Origin: CAZAJS01 sp964485635
GTDB taxonomy: Bacteria; Pseudomonadota; Gammaproteobacteria; Francisellales; Francisellaceae
Reading direction: 5' to 3'
Assembly (NCBI GenBank): GCA_964485635.1
Contig: CAZAJS010000008.1
Span: 1 to 29,641 of the forward strand
Length of the DNA: 29,641 bases
Shown in pieces: positions 8,748 through 18,346 of this stretch. A program made the translations under genes and the position numbers. The notes beneath the pieces are model-generated. The model had not been told where the DNA came from. It did not search any database and saw nothing but the letters and a program-made list of their open reading frames with translations. The first letter of the stretch is position 1, and every line of letters begins with the position of its first letter.

Positions 8748-9779
8748 TTGCGCCATTTGATTAAACAGTATTTAATGACAAATCCGCGGCGCTTTATTCT
8801 ATGGCAAGCCATCACTGTTACGATGCTATTGCTTGTTTATTGGACCTTGATTCATTTGATTTGGGGGTACCATTTTTCTTTGATTATGTGGCCGACTTTT
8901 TTTGTGGTAACTGTTAGTTTTTTTACCACTAAATCGCCAGTAAAACATAAATTTATTTTACTTTGGCTACATGCATTGACGTTTATTGTGATGTTATGTT
9001 TAGCGGCTTGCTTATTATGGTTGAATCAAAATTGGATGATATATGGCATTTTTTTGATTTTAGCATTTGTGAATGCTTTTTTAGGACGGCAAGGTGGGCT
9101 TTTTAAAACGTACCCTTTTTTAAATCTAATTGGGTTGGTTTTAGCAGTTTTCGCTATTCCTGTGACATTATTTCAAGTCGTTATGGTTATCCCCGCTATT
9201 TTAATATTAGCCTTCATCATGGATCGGTTATTTCGATGCTCATGGTTAACACCTTGGCAATATCAAAGTGCATTGAAAAAGTTAATAGGTCAATGTTGGC
9301 GATTTCATCTGACGATGATTGATTACATGTTAATGAAAAAAAATACGACAGGTTTGTCCCAACAAATTCATCGTTGGCGGTATTCAGTGAGTCAATTGTA
9401 TGATCAAGGAAGTCAACAAATCAGTGATCAGCTGTTATGTCAACAATGGCAGCGTTTATGTGAAGCTATGATTCAGTGTGGTGATTTATTGCAACAGTGG
9501 CAAGCGCATCGCGTTAGTTTATTAAAATCCCATTATGGGACAGTTGAATTATTTCAGGCTTTTATTACGCGGATTATTCGGCCAAGTGGCTTAGATCCTG
9601 TGGATTGGCAATATTTAGAACAACAATTTTATGTAAATCAACAAAAGGTACTTCAACAAGCACAATACCATCCAATTGATTATAAAGACTTGTTAGCTTG
9701 TTGTCATATCAATCGACAATTTTTAACGGTTGTTAAGCGTATTTTTGATACAAAGGGAGTATTACTTAATGCTCTATAA
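8748..9779 (+). CDS. FUSC-like inner-membrane protein, first half (TTG start)
   Basis: Product of 343 residues. The start is TTG at 8748 with an ideal AAGGAG at 8734-8739, 8 nt upstream. About six hydrophobic segments fall in residues 17-160, followed by a roughly 180-residue helical, His/Gln-rich soluble domain. This layout, with the following ORF, resembles one half of a FUSC/YccS/aromatic-acid-exporter protein, which normally carries two membrane-plus-cytosolic halves in one chain of about 700 residues. The two ORFs here total 672 residues. Substrate unknown. It overlaps the next gene by 11 bp, suggesting translational coupling. The assignment rests on topology and partner, not on a clear motif. 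Confidence 0.6.
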   Translation: MRHLIKQYLMTNPRRFILWQAITVTMLLLVYWTLIHLIWGYHFSLIMWPTFFVVTVSFFTTKSPVKHKFILLWLHALTFIVMLCLAACLLWLNQNWMIYGIFLILAFVNAFLGRQGGLFKTYPFLNLIGLVLAVFAIPVTLFQVVMVIPAILILAFIMDRLFRCSWLTPWQYQSALKKLIGQCWRFHLTMIDYMLMKKNTTGLSQQIHRWRYSVSQLYDQGSQQISDQLLCQQWQRLCEAMIQCGDLLQQWQAHRVSLLKSHYGTVELFQAFITRIIRPSGLDPVDWQYLEQQFYVNQQKVLQQAQYHPIDYKDLLACCHINRQFLTVVKRIFDTKGVLLNAL

Positions 9780-10758
9780 CGATTTATCTGAATATCAGTC
9801 ATCACAACGAGCCGGTTTTCGTGCTTTAGTCGCATTAAGTTTTTTATTCTTATTACAGCAAACACCATGGTTAGGGCATTATAGTTATTGGGCTATTATT
9901 GCATTGCTTTCTGTGAATCAAGGCGTTTACTGGAAAGATGTGATTGAGCAAACATGGGTTAGAGGTGCCATGGCTATTGTTGGCTGTGGTGTGATGACGA
10001 TTATTTTTTATGTTTTTTTAAAAGGTCATTTGTATTGGACAATGGCAACTTTGTTACTTTTAATTGTGTTGTCAATTTACTATTTAACGCAAGTATTAAG
10101 TTGGGGATTATTCTTTTTAAGCTGTTTGGTCGTATTATTATTTTCATTAGTTAAAGATTGGAATATGACCCTTTATGGATTGCGGATTTATGAAACCTTG
10201 GTGGGTATTTTATTGATGTTTAGTGTTACATTATTTTGTCCGCCTCGGCGTTATCGATATGAGTTTGAATCTAAAATTGATCAAATTCAAAAACAACTTA
10301 AACTCTTATTAAAAACCCAAACGCAAACCTTGATGCAAGATCAGTCTTATATGCGTCATATTTATCAAATGCGCCGTCATATTTATACTTTAATGCTTGA
10401 AGTGCCAGAATTAAAATATGAGATAGGCCAGAAAAAAGTCAAAACACATCAGCATTATTTGTTAGTTTTAGAAGCATTTGAGCAATGTATTATTGCTTAC
10501 CATCAATCATTTTCTTATTATCAATGGTTGTGTCACTATTACCCAAAACATCAGTTTGTCATTACACAAGTTTTTGGTCGGATTAGTCAATCTGTACAAC
10601 TTGTCGATCGACATGTGCTACAAGAGGATAGACAATGGATTGCTCAGCATTTATCAGGTCCTGTGGTGGCTTATCTTGACTTAATGATTGATCAAATCAG
10701 AACGATTTATCAATTGACACCAAAAATTGTCAATACAGGTCAAGAGTTGAACAAGTAA
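9769..10758 (+). CDS. FUSC-family inner-membrane protein, second half
   Basis: Product of 329 residues. The start at ATG 9769 is preceded by GGGAG at 9755-9759 (9 nt); a longer in-frame TTG start at 9730 lacks this and lies deeper inside the previous gene. The N-terminal region GHYSYWAIIALLSVNQGVYW...RGAMAIVGCG resembles the FUSC pattern (YWA-x-x-T/A-x-L...R-x-x-G-x-x-x-G). About six membrane segments fall in residues 16-157, then a PPRRYRYE boundary and a long helical cytosolic domain. FUSC proteins are proposed to export aromatic acids or related compounds. It likely works with the overlapping upstream ORF as a two-chain version of the usual single protein. Confidence 0.65.
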   Translation: MLYNDLSEYQSSQRAGFRALVALSFLFLLQQTPWLGHYSYWAIIALLSVNQGVYWKDVIEQTWVRGAMAIVGCGVMTIIFYVFLKGHLYWTMATLLLLIVLSIYYLTQVLSWGLFFLSCLVVLLFSLVKDWNMTLYGLRIYETLVGILLMFSVTLFCPPRRYRYEFESKIDQIQKQLKLLLKTQTQTLMQDQSYMRHIYQMRRHIYTLMLEVPELKYEIGQKKVKTHQHYLLVLEAFEQCIIAYHQSFSYYQWLCHYYPKHQFVITQVFGRISQSVQLVDRHVLQEDRQWIAQHLSGPVVAYLDLMIDQIRTIYQLTPKIVNTGQELNK

Positions 10759-10806
10759 ATGATGGGCATTATATGCAACAACTATCAAATATGAAAGAGG
10801 CGTAAT

Positions 10807-11847
10807 ATGTGTACTAGTATTTGGTTAGAAAACTCTGCTTATGCAATTGAAGCACGTTGCACAGGGTTTTCGTTCGATATCAGTCAAAATTTTCATTTTG
10901 GATATATTGGCCGACACAATACAACAGACCCTGTTGGTATGCCAGAGACAATTGAATTAGAAAAATTGGTCTCATGGGAAAATCAATATGGTTTTTTTGG
11001 ACGAAGTTTGTTTGACACAGCAAAAATTATGGATGGTATTAATACACATGGGCTATCCGTCAGTGTACTTCACCATGCAGATGCCATGATTCCTGTGGAA
11101 CCCAATCAGCTGAATCGACCAGTGATTAGTGTTTATGATGTGCCAAGTTATCTGTTAGGGATGTTTGATAATGTAGCACAAGTCGCTGAAGCATTAAAAA
11201 ATGTCAGCATCATTGACTCAGCGGTTCATGTTGGGCATAGACATTATATCAACCAAATGCCAATACAAATATTAGTCCGAGATGAACAAGGCGACAGTTT
11301 GCTGATCCAAATGAGCCAAAAAAATGGTGTTTGTTTGTATTATTCGGTGGGTTCAATTATCACTGATGCAAGCTTTGATCAATTAACAGACATGAATGTA
11401 CCTAGGGATTCTCAATTATCACTAATGGAACAACTTTATGCACCTGGTACGATTCCAGGCGGGTATGGCCCGGTCCAACGATTTCAACGTGCGAGTGCAT
11501 TACAAAAAATATTGCCAAGTCCAAAAACGCGTAATGAAGCACTATTTAATGCTAATTATTTAATTAATACCTGTTTATTACCACCGTTGTTACCTGGCGT
11601 CACACCTTGGTGTGTCTTAAAAGATCTCAATAAAAAACGCCTATATTTTAAATATCATGGGGCAGTAGCGGTTCAAGGCAATTATTTGCCCGTAGATATT
11701 ATGCATGGGTATACGTGTATCACCTTATCTGAAATAGATTGGTTATCATCCGAATCATTAAGCATGGCGAATACGAAAAGTCGTATTAAGGTAACACCTA
11801 AAGAAAAAGTCAAGAAAATCCAAACATTACGTGAATTTTTGAATTAA
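10807..11847 (+). CDS. Choloylglycine hydrolase-family Ntn amidase homolog, atypical active site
   Basis: A relative of penicillin V acylases and bile salt hydrolases, which cleave linear amides with an N-terminal Cys. 346 residues starting MCTSI, so Met removal exposes Cys2 as nucleophile; no signal peptide, so likely cytosolic. Family blocks: EARCTGF (16-21 region; usually A-R-x-x-D), MDGINTHGLSVSVL, the FDQL block at about 190 and QRFQRAS at about 224-230. Arg17 and Arg225 match conserved Args. The Asp of the ARxxD block appears as Gly20, and the conserved Asn of the TNxPxF block as Asp187. The fold call is good; activity and substrate are uncertain. It lies in a same-strand run with the FUSC-like pair (48 bp after it), so amide processing coupled to export is possible but inferred. 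Confidence 0.8.
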   Translation: MCTSIWLENSAYAIEARCTGFSFDISQNFHFGYIGRHNTTDPVGMPETIELEKLVSWENQYGFFGRSLFDTAKIMDGINTHGLSVSVLHHADAMIPVEPNQLNRPVISVYDVPSYLLGMFDNVAQVAEALKNVSIIDSAVHVGHRHYINQMPIQILVRDEQGDSLLIQMSQKNGVCLYYSVGSIITDASFDQLTDMNVPRDSQLSLMEQLYAPGTIPGGYGPVQRFQRASALQKILPSPKTRNEALFNANYLINTCLLPPLLPGVTPWCVLKDLNKKRLYFKYHGAVAVQGNYLPVDIMHGYTCITLSEIDWLSSESLSMANTKSRIKVTPKEKVKKIQTLREFLN

Positions 11848-11891
11848 TCATGATAAAGTTTATGCAGTTTTAGTCAAAATCCAAGTGTTTC

Positions 11892-13499
11892 ATGTCTGAA
11901 TCGACTCGACCAGGTCAACAGACGGCTGTTCGTCAATCATTTATGAATGATTTGATCTATTCAGTGCGATCAAATCGTATTAAAAGTGCGTTACTGTCGT
12001 TATTATGGACAGCTGGTCCTGTGACGGTCATTGCAATTGTCATTGGTTATTTTGTTGGTCATGGAGGAGATATGCCGCCTCTAGCCACATTGCTGTATTT
12101 TTCTGTTTATGTCGCGGTTGTGGGGTTATTTGGATTATTATCACGCATTATTTCTGATTCTTGGCATGCACGGAAAAAGGATCAACTAGAGTCAAATTAT
12201 TTAGAAGTTTTTGATGCTTGTTATGCTTATATGATTTATGCATTTAATCATGGTTTATCGCATTTGACTGTTGCCCAGCGGCAACAAAGACTAGCGACTT
12301 ATTTATTATCAAAGTCTCATGCAACGGTTGATGAAATGCATTATGCGTTTCATTTGATTTTTGATGAAACCTCAGCGCAAGCCGTTAAACAGGTGGAATT
12401 GTGTCGTCAAAATGGCGTTTATGTTCATTATTTATTAGATCCACAGGTTCAAATGGCTAAAAATCAAGTTAACCAAAATACTCATGTTTCAGAGACATTG
12501 CGTCAATTAGCATGTCAACGATTAGAAGGACAATCACCAGATATTCGAAAAGGAATGGTTCGAGAAACCGGTTTTTTATCAAAATTATTAAATAGTGGTG
12601 GAAATATTCATGCTTTTTCCTTAGAAGATAGCCGAGCGTTAATTGTTTTATTGATTGAGCTATTAGCTGGGCGTAAAATCCCTTATTTTATCCCAACTAT
12701 TCGTTTTCGGCGAAATCGGCAAATTAACTGGACTTTTCACAGAATTGAGCATCTGAGAGAACAAATTCGATTACAACATTTTCAAGCATATGGTTTGATT
12801 AAGCAATTAACAAAAGTAACAGGAAAAACAACAGCCATTGAATTACCCCCTTTAGATGAAGATTTTTCAAATCTGCAAGATAATTTACAAACAATGAAAC
12901 AATCGGCGCAAGTATTGTCAAAAGGGATGTTTGCACGGCAAAAGCAAAAAGCAATTCGCCGCATTGTTTTTGCTTTTGATAAACTATCACAGCAAATTGA
13001 CTATGATTACCGATTATTGTCTCGTGTGCAAAGCTATTGGAGCTATTTAGCAAAAAGATTTTCAACTAAAAAATTTGAAAAAGCACTTGATATTCGTTTA
13101 GCGTATGTGATGTTACACGATCAAGATAAAGTCACTTTAACGAGTCAGCTTCATGAGCACTTCATGGAAAAAGTCCATTTTGATGATGCAGATGGCCTTA
13201 AACAGCTAGCCTTAATTGTGCTTGAAAAATTAAAAAAATTGGTTAATTTCAAACAGCCGATGATTGTCAATGCGATTGAATCATCAGTTATGGCTAATTT
13301 AACGTCTATTACAAAAGATCATTCAGCAAGAGCAAAATTAGAACAAACACATAATTTAGTCCGGAGCCTATCAACTGATTTAGTTTCTGCCCGGCAACAA
13401 TTTATGGCATTGTTTAAAAAACGGTATCATTTAGATGACAGTATAAAAGAAAATATCAAAAAACCTTCTGAACAAGTCATTCATTCAGCAGAACGGTAA
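11892..13499 (+). CDS. Two-TM protein with long helical cytosolic region (unrecognised)
   Basis: I do not recognise a family. 535 residues: a short basic N-terminus (to about 31), TM1 at about 33-55, a short GHGGDMPP loop, TM2 at about 64-85, then about 450 residues that look predominantly alpha-helical and charged, with Gln/Lys-rich stretches around 280-360 and 370-520. No catalytic motif, repeat or Walker box is obvious. With both ends probably cytosolic and a small periplasmic loop, it could be a scaffold or a regulatory partner of the nearby membrane proteins. The ATG at 11892 has no strong Shine-Dalgarno. It lies 44 bp after the Ntn hydrolase and 46 bp before a phosphoesterase, suggesting the same transcript. 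Confidence 0.85.
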   Translation: MSESTRPGQQTAVRQSFMNDLIYSVRSNRIKSALLSLLWTAGPVTVIAIVIGYFVGHGGDMPPLATLLYFSVYVAVVGLFGLLSRIISDSWHARKKDQLESNYLEVFDACYAYMIYAFNHGLSHLTVAQRQQRLATYLLSKSHATVDEMHYAFHLIFDETSAQAVKQVELCRQNGVYVHYLLDPQVQMAKNQVNQNTHVSETLRQLACQRLEGQSPDIRKGMVRETGFLSKLLNSGGNIHAFSLEDSRALIVLLIELLAGRKIPYFIPTIRFRRNRQINWTFHRIEHLREQIRLQHFQAYGLIKQLTKVTGKTTAIELPPLDEDFSNLQDNLQTMKQSAQVLSKGMFARQKQKAIRRIVFAFDKLSQQIDYDYRLLSRVQSYWSYLAKRFSTKKFEKALDIRLAYVMLHDQDKVTLTSQLHEHFMEKVHFDDADGLKQLALIVLEKLKKLVNFKQPMIVNAIESSVMANLTSITKDHSARAKLEQTHNLVRSLSTDLVSARQQFMALFKKRYHLDDSIKENIKKPSEQVIHSAER

Positions 13500-13545
13500 A
13501 TGAGTTGATTCAAATGATAAGATTTTTTGATAATAAGGAGCACGA

Positions 13546-14031
13546 ATGATGGGGCAAGTATACTTTTTATCAGATTTACATTTAAACCATCAAGGTATTT
13601 TAAAATACCGCGATCAATTTCAAACAATACAAGCGCATAATGATTATATTGTTCAGCAGATTCTTAAAACAATTGGCCAGCAAGATATATTGTGGCTGTT
13701 GGGTGATATCTGTTATGACCGATCAGCTTTAGCCTATTTAAATCTTATTAAACAACATTGCAAACAAATCAATTTAGTATTAGGCAATCATGATTTGGCT
13801 TGTCAAGATTATCAGGCCGTTGTTGCAAGTTTAGATGGATTCGTCAAATATCAAGATTGTTGGCTATCGCATGCACCAATTCACTCAGAAGCATTAATGG
13901 GGCGTTATAATATTCATGGTCATACACATCGACACAATATTCAAGATCCCCGCTATTTCAATGTCAGCTGTGAAGCCGTTAATTACCAACCTGTTTCCTT
14001 TAAAACAATTAAAAAAAGATGGCAACCGTGA
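13546..14031 (+). CDS. Small calcineurin-like metallophosphoesterase
   Basis: 161 residues with the complete metallophosphoesterase metal-binding set: SDLHL (Asp10, His12), LLGDIC (Asp54), GNHD (Asn81, His82), LSHAPIH (His109) and IHGHTHRH (His124, 126, 128). The ending PRYFNVSCEAVNYQP is typical of the compact single-domain group often annotated only as phosphoesterase. The substrate cannot be told from sequence. AAGGAG at 13535-13540 serves either ATG 13546 or the adjacent ATG 13549. It is the last gene before the tkt promoter. Confidence 0.9.
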   Translation: MMGQVYFLSDLHLNHQGILKYRDQFQTIQAHNDYIVQQILKTIGQQDILWLLGDICYDRSALAYLNLIKQHCKQINLVLGNHDLACQDYQAVVASLDGFVKYQDCWLSHAPIHSEALMGRYNIHGHTHRHNIQDPRYFNVSCEAVNYQPVSFKTIKKRWQP

Positions 14032-14036
14032 AACAT

Positions 14037-14065
14037 CTGACAATATAATAAAATTCTGCTAAAAT
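14037..14065 (+). promoter_or_regulatory. Promoter of the tkt-gap-pgk-pyk-fba operon
   Basis: -35 CTGACA (14037-14042, five of six consensus bases), exact 17-bp spacer, -10 TAAAAT (14060-14065) preceded by TGC. The predicted start near 14072 gives a short leader of about 25 nt. An inverted repeat ATCAAT (14072-14077) / ATTGAT (14085-14090) lies at the predicted start and could be an operator. Confidence 0.72.
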
Positions 14066-14096
14066 AAGCCTATCAATAATATAAATTGATTCAATC

Positions 14097-16100
14097 ATGT
14101 CAATGCAACAACTCGCAAATACCATTCGTTTTTTATCTGCTGATGCCATTGAAAAATCTCAATCAGGTCATCCAGGGATGCCATTAGGAATGGCAGATAT
14201 TGCCACTGTTTTATGGAAAAAACATTTAAAATTTAATCCAACAGACCCTTGTTGGTGGGACCGGGATCGATTTGTACTGTCAAATGGTCATGGCTCAATG
14301 CTGTTATATGCGTTATTACATTTAACCGGTTATGATTTGTCAATGGAACAATTAAAATCATTTCGACAATGGGGGTCACAAACCCCAGGCCATCCTGAAT
14401 GGCATGAAACCTCGGGGGTTGAAACTACCACGGGACCATTGGGCCAAGGGTTAGCGAATGCTGTAGGTATGGCTTTAGCCGAGCAGTTGCTTGCGAGTCA
14501 TTATAATGATTCTAATTTGACTATTTTTAATCATCATACTTATGCTTTTGTTGGTGATGGTTGTTTGATGGAAGGCATTTCTCATGAAGTTTCAGCATTA
14601 GCTGGGACCTTGGAGCTAGGTAAATTAATCGTATTTTGGGATGATAACCAAATTTCTATTGATGGAAATACGCAAGGGTGGTTTACAGAAGATATCCCAG
14701 CCCGTTACCGAGCGTATGGCTGGCACGTTATTCAAGATGTTGATGGGCATGATTATCATGCAATTGATCAAGCGATTCATCATGCGAAAGCACATCAAGA
14801 TCAACCAACATTAATTTGCTGTAAAACGACAATTGGCGCTGGTGCCCCAAATAAAGCAGGATCAGCTTCAACACATGGCGCCCCTTTGGGTCAACAAGAA
14901 GTTGCAGCAATGCGCAAACATCTTGATTGGCCATATCCACCATTTGAGTTGCCAGACGCAATCACAAAACAGTGGGATCATCGCCAGCAAGGTCAAGCAG
15001 CACAAATGCAATGGCAAAAAGTATGTGATGCTTATGCAAAGAAATATCCAGAAGCTTATCAAGCTTTGTGTCAACGCATGGAAGGGCATATGTCAGAAAA
15101 CGTTGATACATTAATTTATCAATTGACACAGCATTGTATTGACCAACCAACAGCAAAAGCAACACGCAAATGGTCACAGCAAGTATTGCAAAACATTGCT
15201 CCAGAAATGCCGTCTTTATTTGGAGGATCAGCTGACTTAACAGGATCAAATAATACAGATTGGACACAAGGAGATTGGCGGAATTACTCTGATCAAGGCA
15301 ATTATTTATCGTATGGTGTTCGTGAGTTTGGAATGGCGGGCATTCTGAATGGAATGGCATTACATCAAGGCTTTAAACCTTATGGTGGGACCTTTTTAGT
15401 ATTTAGTGATTATGCACGTAATGCGATTCGTATGAGTGCATTAATGCGTCTGCCAGTGATCTATGTATTAACACATGATTCCATTGGGCTAGGTGAAGAT
15501 GGCCCAACGCATCAACCTATTGAGCACTTGCCGAGTTTGCGTTTAATACCGAACTTATTTGTATGGCGCCCAGCAGATGGTGTGGAAACAGCAATTGCTT
15601 GGCAACAAGCATTATTATCTAAGCACCATCCTACTGTGTTAGCCCTTTCGCGTCAAAGTCTTCCTGCTTTATCATTAGAAGCAAACCAAGTGCCACATAT
15701 CGATAAAGGTGGTTATTTATTAGTAAGTCATGATCAAGCTGTTATCACGTTAGTAGCAACGGGATCAGAGGTTCATTTAATTGAGCAAGCTGCAGCCGTG
15801 TTAGCTGAACAAAAAACGAAGGTGAATGTTGTATCGATGCCTTGTGTTGAACAGTTTCAACAACAAGCACCCAGTTGGCAGGCGCAAGTCATTCGTCAAG
15901 AGATTCCAGCTTTGTTTGTAGAGGCAAGTCAACCGGATTTATGGTATCGATGGATGCCAAAAGTAGGTGGTGATGTGATTGGATTAGATCATTTCGGAGC
16001 ATCGGCGCCGGCAGAGATATTATATCAACACTATGGCTTAACGGTTGAAGCAATCGTAAGTCGTGTTCAACAAATAATTGGTAATAAAAAAGGAGAATAA
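14097..16100 (+). CDS. tkt: Transketolase
   Basis: Thiamine-diphosphate enzyme that moves two-carbon ketol units between pentose phosphate and glycolytic sugars. 667 residues, near E. coli TktA (663). Seen: [12 protein letters not shown] with His25, [16 protein letters not shown], the ThDP/Mg GDG motif (153-155) in [13 protein letters not shown], and Glu410 in [14 protein letters not shown], the residue that activates ThDP. The start may be 14097 or the ATG two codons later (14103); neither has a clear Shine-Dalgarno. First gene of a tightly packed operon; gap starts 3 bp after the stop. Confidence 0.98.
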   Translation: MSMQQLANTIRFLSADAIEKSQSGHPGMPLGMADIATVLWKKHLKFNPTDPCWWDRDRFVLSNGHGSMLLYALLHLTGYDLSMEQLKSFRQWGSQTPGHPEWHETSGVETTTGPLGQGLANAVGMALAEQLLASHYNDSNLTIFNHHTYAFVGDGCLMEGISHEVSALAGTLELGKLIVFWDDNQISIDGNTQGWFTEDIPARYRAYGWHVIQDVDGHDYHAIDQAIHHAKAHQDQPTLICCKTTIGAGAPNKAGSASTHGAPLGQQEVAAMRKHLDWPYPPFELPDAITKQWDHRQQGQAAQMQWQKVCDAYAKKYPEAYQALCQRMEGHMSENVDTLIYQLTQHCIDQPTAKATRKWSQQVLQNIAPEMPSLFGGSADLTGSNNTDWTQGDWRNYSDQGNYLSYGVREFGMAGILNGMALHQGFKPYGGTFLVFSDYARNAIRMSALMRLPVIYVLTHDSIGLGEDGPTHQPIEHLPSLRLIPNLFVWRPADGVETAIAWQQALLSKHHPTVLALSRQSLPALSLEANQVPHIDKGGYLLVSHDQAVITLVATGSEVHLIEQAAAVLAEQKTKVNVVSMPCVEQFQQQAPSWQAQVIRQEIPALFVEASQPDLWYRWMPKVGGDVIGLDHFGASAPAEILYQHYGLTVEAIVSRVQQIIGNKKGE

Positions 16101-16103
16101 ATT

Positions 16104-17114
16104 ATGGCAATTCGCATTGCAATTAATGGGTTTGGACGTATTGGACGTTGTGTATTACGGGCGATTCATGAGCAAGGGTTAACAAATGAATTTCAAGTGG
16201 TTGCGATTAATGATTTAACCTCTGCTGAAATGAATGCACATTTGCTTCAGTATGACACAACGCATGGGCGTTTTGGATCACAGGTAACAGTTGAAAATGA
16301 TCAAATGTATGTTGATCAACACCCGATTGCTTTATATGCCGAGCGTGACCCTAAACAATTACCATGGGGTCAATTAGATGTGGATGTGGTTTTTGAATGC
16401 ACTGGCATGTTTTGTTCTAAAGAAAAAAGCCAAGCACATCTACAAGCCGGTGCTAAAAAAGTATTAATATCAGCCCCAGGCGGATCTGACGTTGATGCGA
16501 CTGTCGTTAATGGGGTTAATGATACAGTTTTAACATCACAAATGAGTGTTGTTTCTAATGCTTCTTGCACAACCAACTGTTTGGCTCCCGTTGCTAAAGT
16601 GCTAGAAGACGCGTTCGGAATCGAACATGGATTGATGACAACGGTCCATGCTTATACTAATGATCAAAATATTGTTGATGCAGCGCATAAAGATATTCGT
16701 CGTGCCAGAGCTGGTGGACATTCTATTATTCCAACAAAAACGGGTGCAGCGGCAGCTGTTGGCTTAGTGCTCCCTCAATTAAATGGTAAATTAGATGGTT
16801 TTGCTATGCGGGTGCCGACGATTAATGTATCAGTTGTCGATTTAACCGTCACACTAGCAACTGATGCGACAGTTGATCAAATTAATCAGGCTATTGAATC
16901 CGCATCAAAACACCAGCTAAAAGGAATTCTAGGTTATAATCAAGCCCCACTTGTGTCTGTTGATTTTAATCATGACCCAAGACCAAGCATTTTTGATGCA
17001 ACACAAACCCGTGTTATTGGACAACGTTTAGTCAAAGTGTTGGCTTGGTATGATAATGAATGGGGCTTTTCAAATCAAATGCTCGCGACAGCCGCTAAAT
17101 GGATGCAAAAATAA
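16104..17114 (+). CDS. gapA: Glyceraldehyde-3-phosphate dehydrogenase, type I
   Basis: Oxidises glyceraldehyde-3-phosphate to 1,3-bisphosphoglycerate with NAD(P), reversible. 336 residues: Rossmann motif NGFGRIGR (8-15), Asp in AINDL, which usually favours NAD, catalytic Cys155 in [18 protein letters not shown] with the general-base His, and the C-terminal [12 protein letters not shown]. It reads like the type with YTNDQ...HKDIRRARA rather than E. coli GapA. GGAG 16091-16094 precedes the ATG. Second gene of the operon. Confidence 0.97.
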   Translation: MAIRIAINGFGRIGRCVLRAIHEQGLTNEFQVVAINDLTSAEMNAHLLQYDTTHGRFGSQVTVENDQMYVDQHPIALYAERDPKQLPWGQLDVDVVFECTGMFCSKEKSQAHLQAGAKKVLISAPGGSDVDATVVNGVNDTVLTSQMSVVSNASCTTNCLAPVAKVLEDAFGIEHGLMTTVHAYTNDQNIVDAAHKDIRRARAGGHSIIPTKTGAAAAVGLVLPQLNGKLDGFAMRVPTINVSVVDLTVTLATDATVDQINQAIESASKHQLKGILGYNQAPLVSVDFNHDPRPSIFDATQTRVIGQRLVKVLAWYDNEWGFSNQMLATAAKWMQK

Positions 17115-17152
17115 TTGAAAGATGATTATCTGTCAATTAAATGGAGTAAGTT

Positions 17153-18346
17153 ATGGATTTTTTAACAATTACCGACGTTGATATTGCTGAAAAATCAGTC
17201 ATGATTCGTGCTGATTTAAATGTTCCATTAAAAGAGGGCCATGTCACGAGTCAAGCGCGTATCGACGCAGCACTAGAAACAATCCGGTATGCGGTTAGCC
17301 AAAATGCAAAAGTCATGGTTATGTCGCATTTAGGCCGACCAACCGAAGGCGTATATGATCAACAATACTCATTAGCACCGGTCGCAGAATGTTTAAGTGA
17401 AAAATTAGGTCAATCTGTTGAGTTAATTGATGATTGGTTAAGTGATGTTGCTATCGCCCCAGGGCAGGTTGTTTTATTAGAAAATGTCCGATTTAATAAA
17501 GGGGAAAAAGATAATAATGAAGGCCTGTCAAAAAAAATGGCAAGTCTTTGTGATGTCTTTGTAATGGATGCTTTTGCAACGGCACATCGGGCGCATGCTT
17601 CTACTTATGGGGTTGCTGAGTTTGCCCCGATTGCCTGTGCAGGGATGTTATTTCAAAAAGAGATTAAAGCCTTAACAAGTGCTTGTGAAAATCCTAAGCG
17701 CCCATTAGCTGCCATTGTCGGTGGCGCTAAGGTGTCGAGTAAGCTAGGTGTATTAACTAACTTGTTACATAAAGTGGATCTGCTAATTATTGGGGGTGGG
17801 ATTGCGAATACCTTTTTAGCTGCTAAAGGCTATGATATTGGTGATTCTTTATGTGAAAAAGATTTGATTTCAAAAGCTGCTGAACTGTTACAAATAGCTG
17901 AAGACAATGGAGTGAATTTACCTTTACCTGTTGATGTTCGTGTTGCAAAAACATTTGATGATCAACAATCCACAATTCGCGCAGTTGAAAGTGTTCAGCC
18001 AGATGAAATGATCTTAGATGTTGGCCCAACCACGCAGCAAATGTATGCACACGCGTTAGGAGATATGAACAGTATTGTTTGGAATGGGCCTCTTGGTGTG
18101 TTTGAATTTGAAAATTTTGCTGAAGGGACAAAAGCTGTTGGCCAAGCAATTGCGGCATCCGCTGGTTTAACGGTGGCTGGTGGAGGCGATACGGTTGCTG
18201 CCATTGAACGTTTTGATTTGGTCAATCGTATTGATTATATTTCAACAGCTGGCGGTGCTTTTTTAGAGTTTTTAGAAGGTAAGCGTTTACCAGCAATTGC
18301 GATTTTGAATCAACGCTATCAAACAATGGAGTCTAAAAACGCATGA
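17153..18346 (+). CDS. pgk: Phosphoglycerate kinase
   Basis: Transfers phosphate between 1,3-bisphosphoglycerate and ADP. 397 residues, a normal bacterial length. Signature blocks: IRADLNVPL with the substrate-binding Arg/Asp/Asn, [33 protein letters not shown] and the nucleotide-binding [12 protein letters not shown] near the C-terminus. GGAG at 17143-17146 precedes the ATG. The stop overlaps the pyk start by 4 bp (ATGA at 18343-18346), indicating coupled translation. Confidence 0.98.
   Translation: MDFLTITDVDIAEKSVMIRADLNVPLKEGHVTSQARIDAALETIRYAVSQNAKVMVMSHLGRPTEGVYDQQYSLAPVAECLSEKLGQSVELIDDWLSDVAIAPGQVVLLENVRFNKGEKDNNEGLSKKMASLCDVFVMDAFATAHRAHASTYGVAEFAPIACAGMLFQKEIKALTSACENPKRPLAAIVGGAKVSSKLGVLTNLLHKVDLLIIGGGIANTFLAAKGYDIGDSLCEKDLISKAAELLQIAEDNGVNLPLPVDVRVAKTFDDQQSTIRAVESVQPDEMILDVGPTTQQMYAHALGDMNSIVWNGPLGVFEFENFAEGTKAVGQAIAASAGLTVAGGGDTVAAIERFDLVNRIDYISTAGGAFLEFLEGKRLPAIAILNQRYQTMESKNA

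Noticed and set aside
12799..13065. Minus-strand ORF with hydrophobic stretches inside the two-TM protein gene
   Set aside because: It is a shadow of the long intact plus-strand gene and has no ribosome-binding site or recognisable product.
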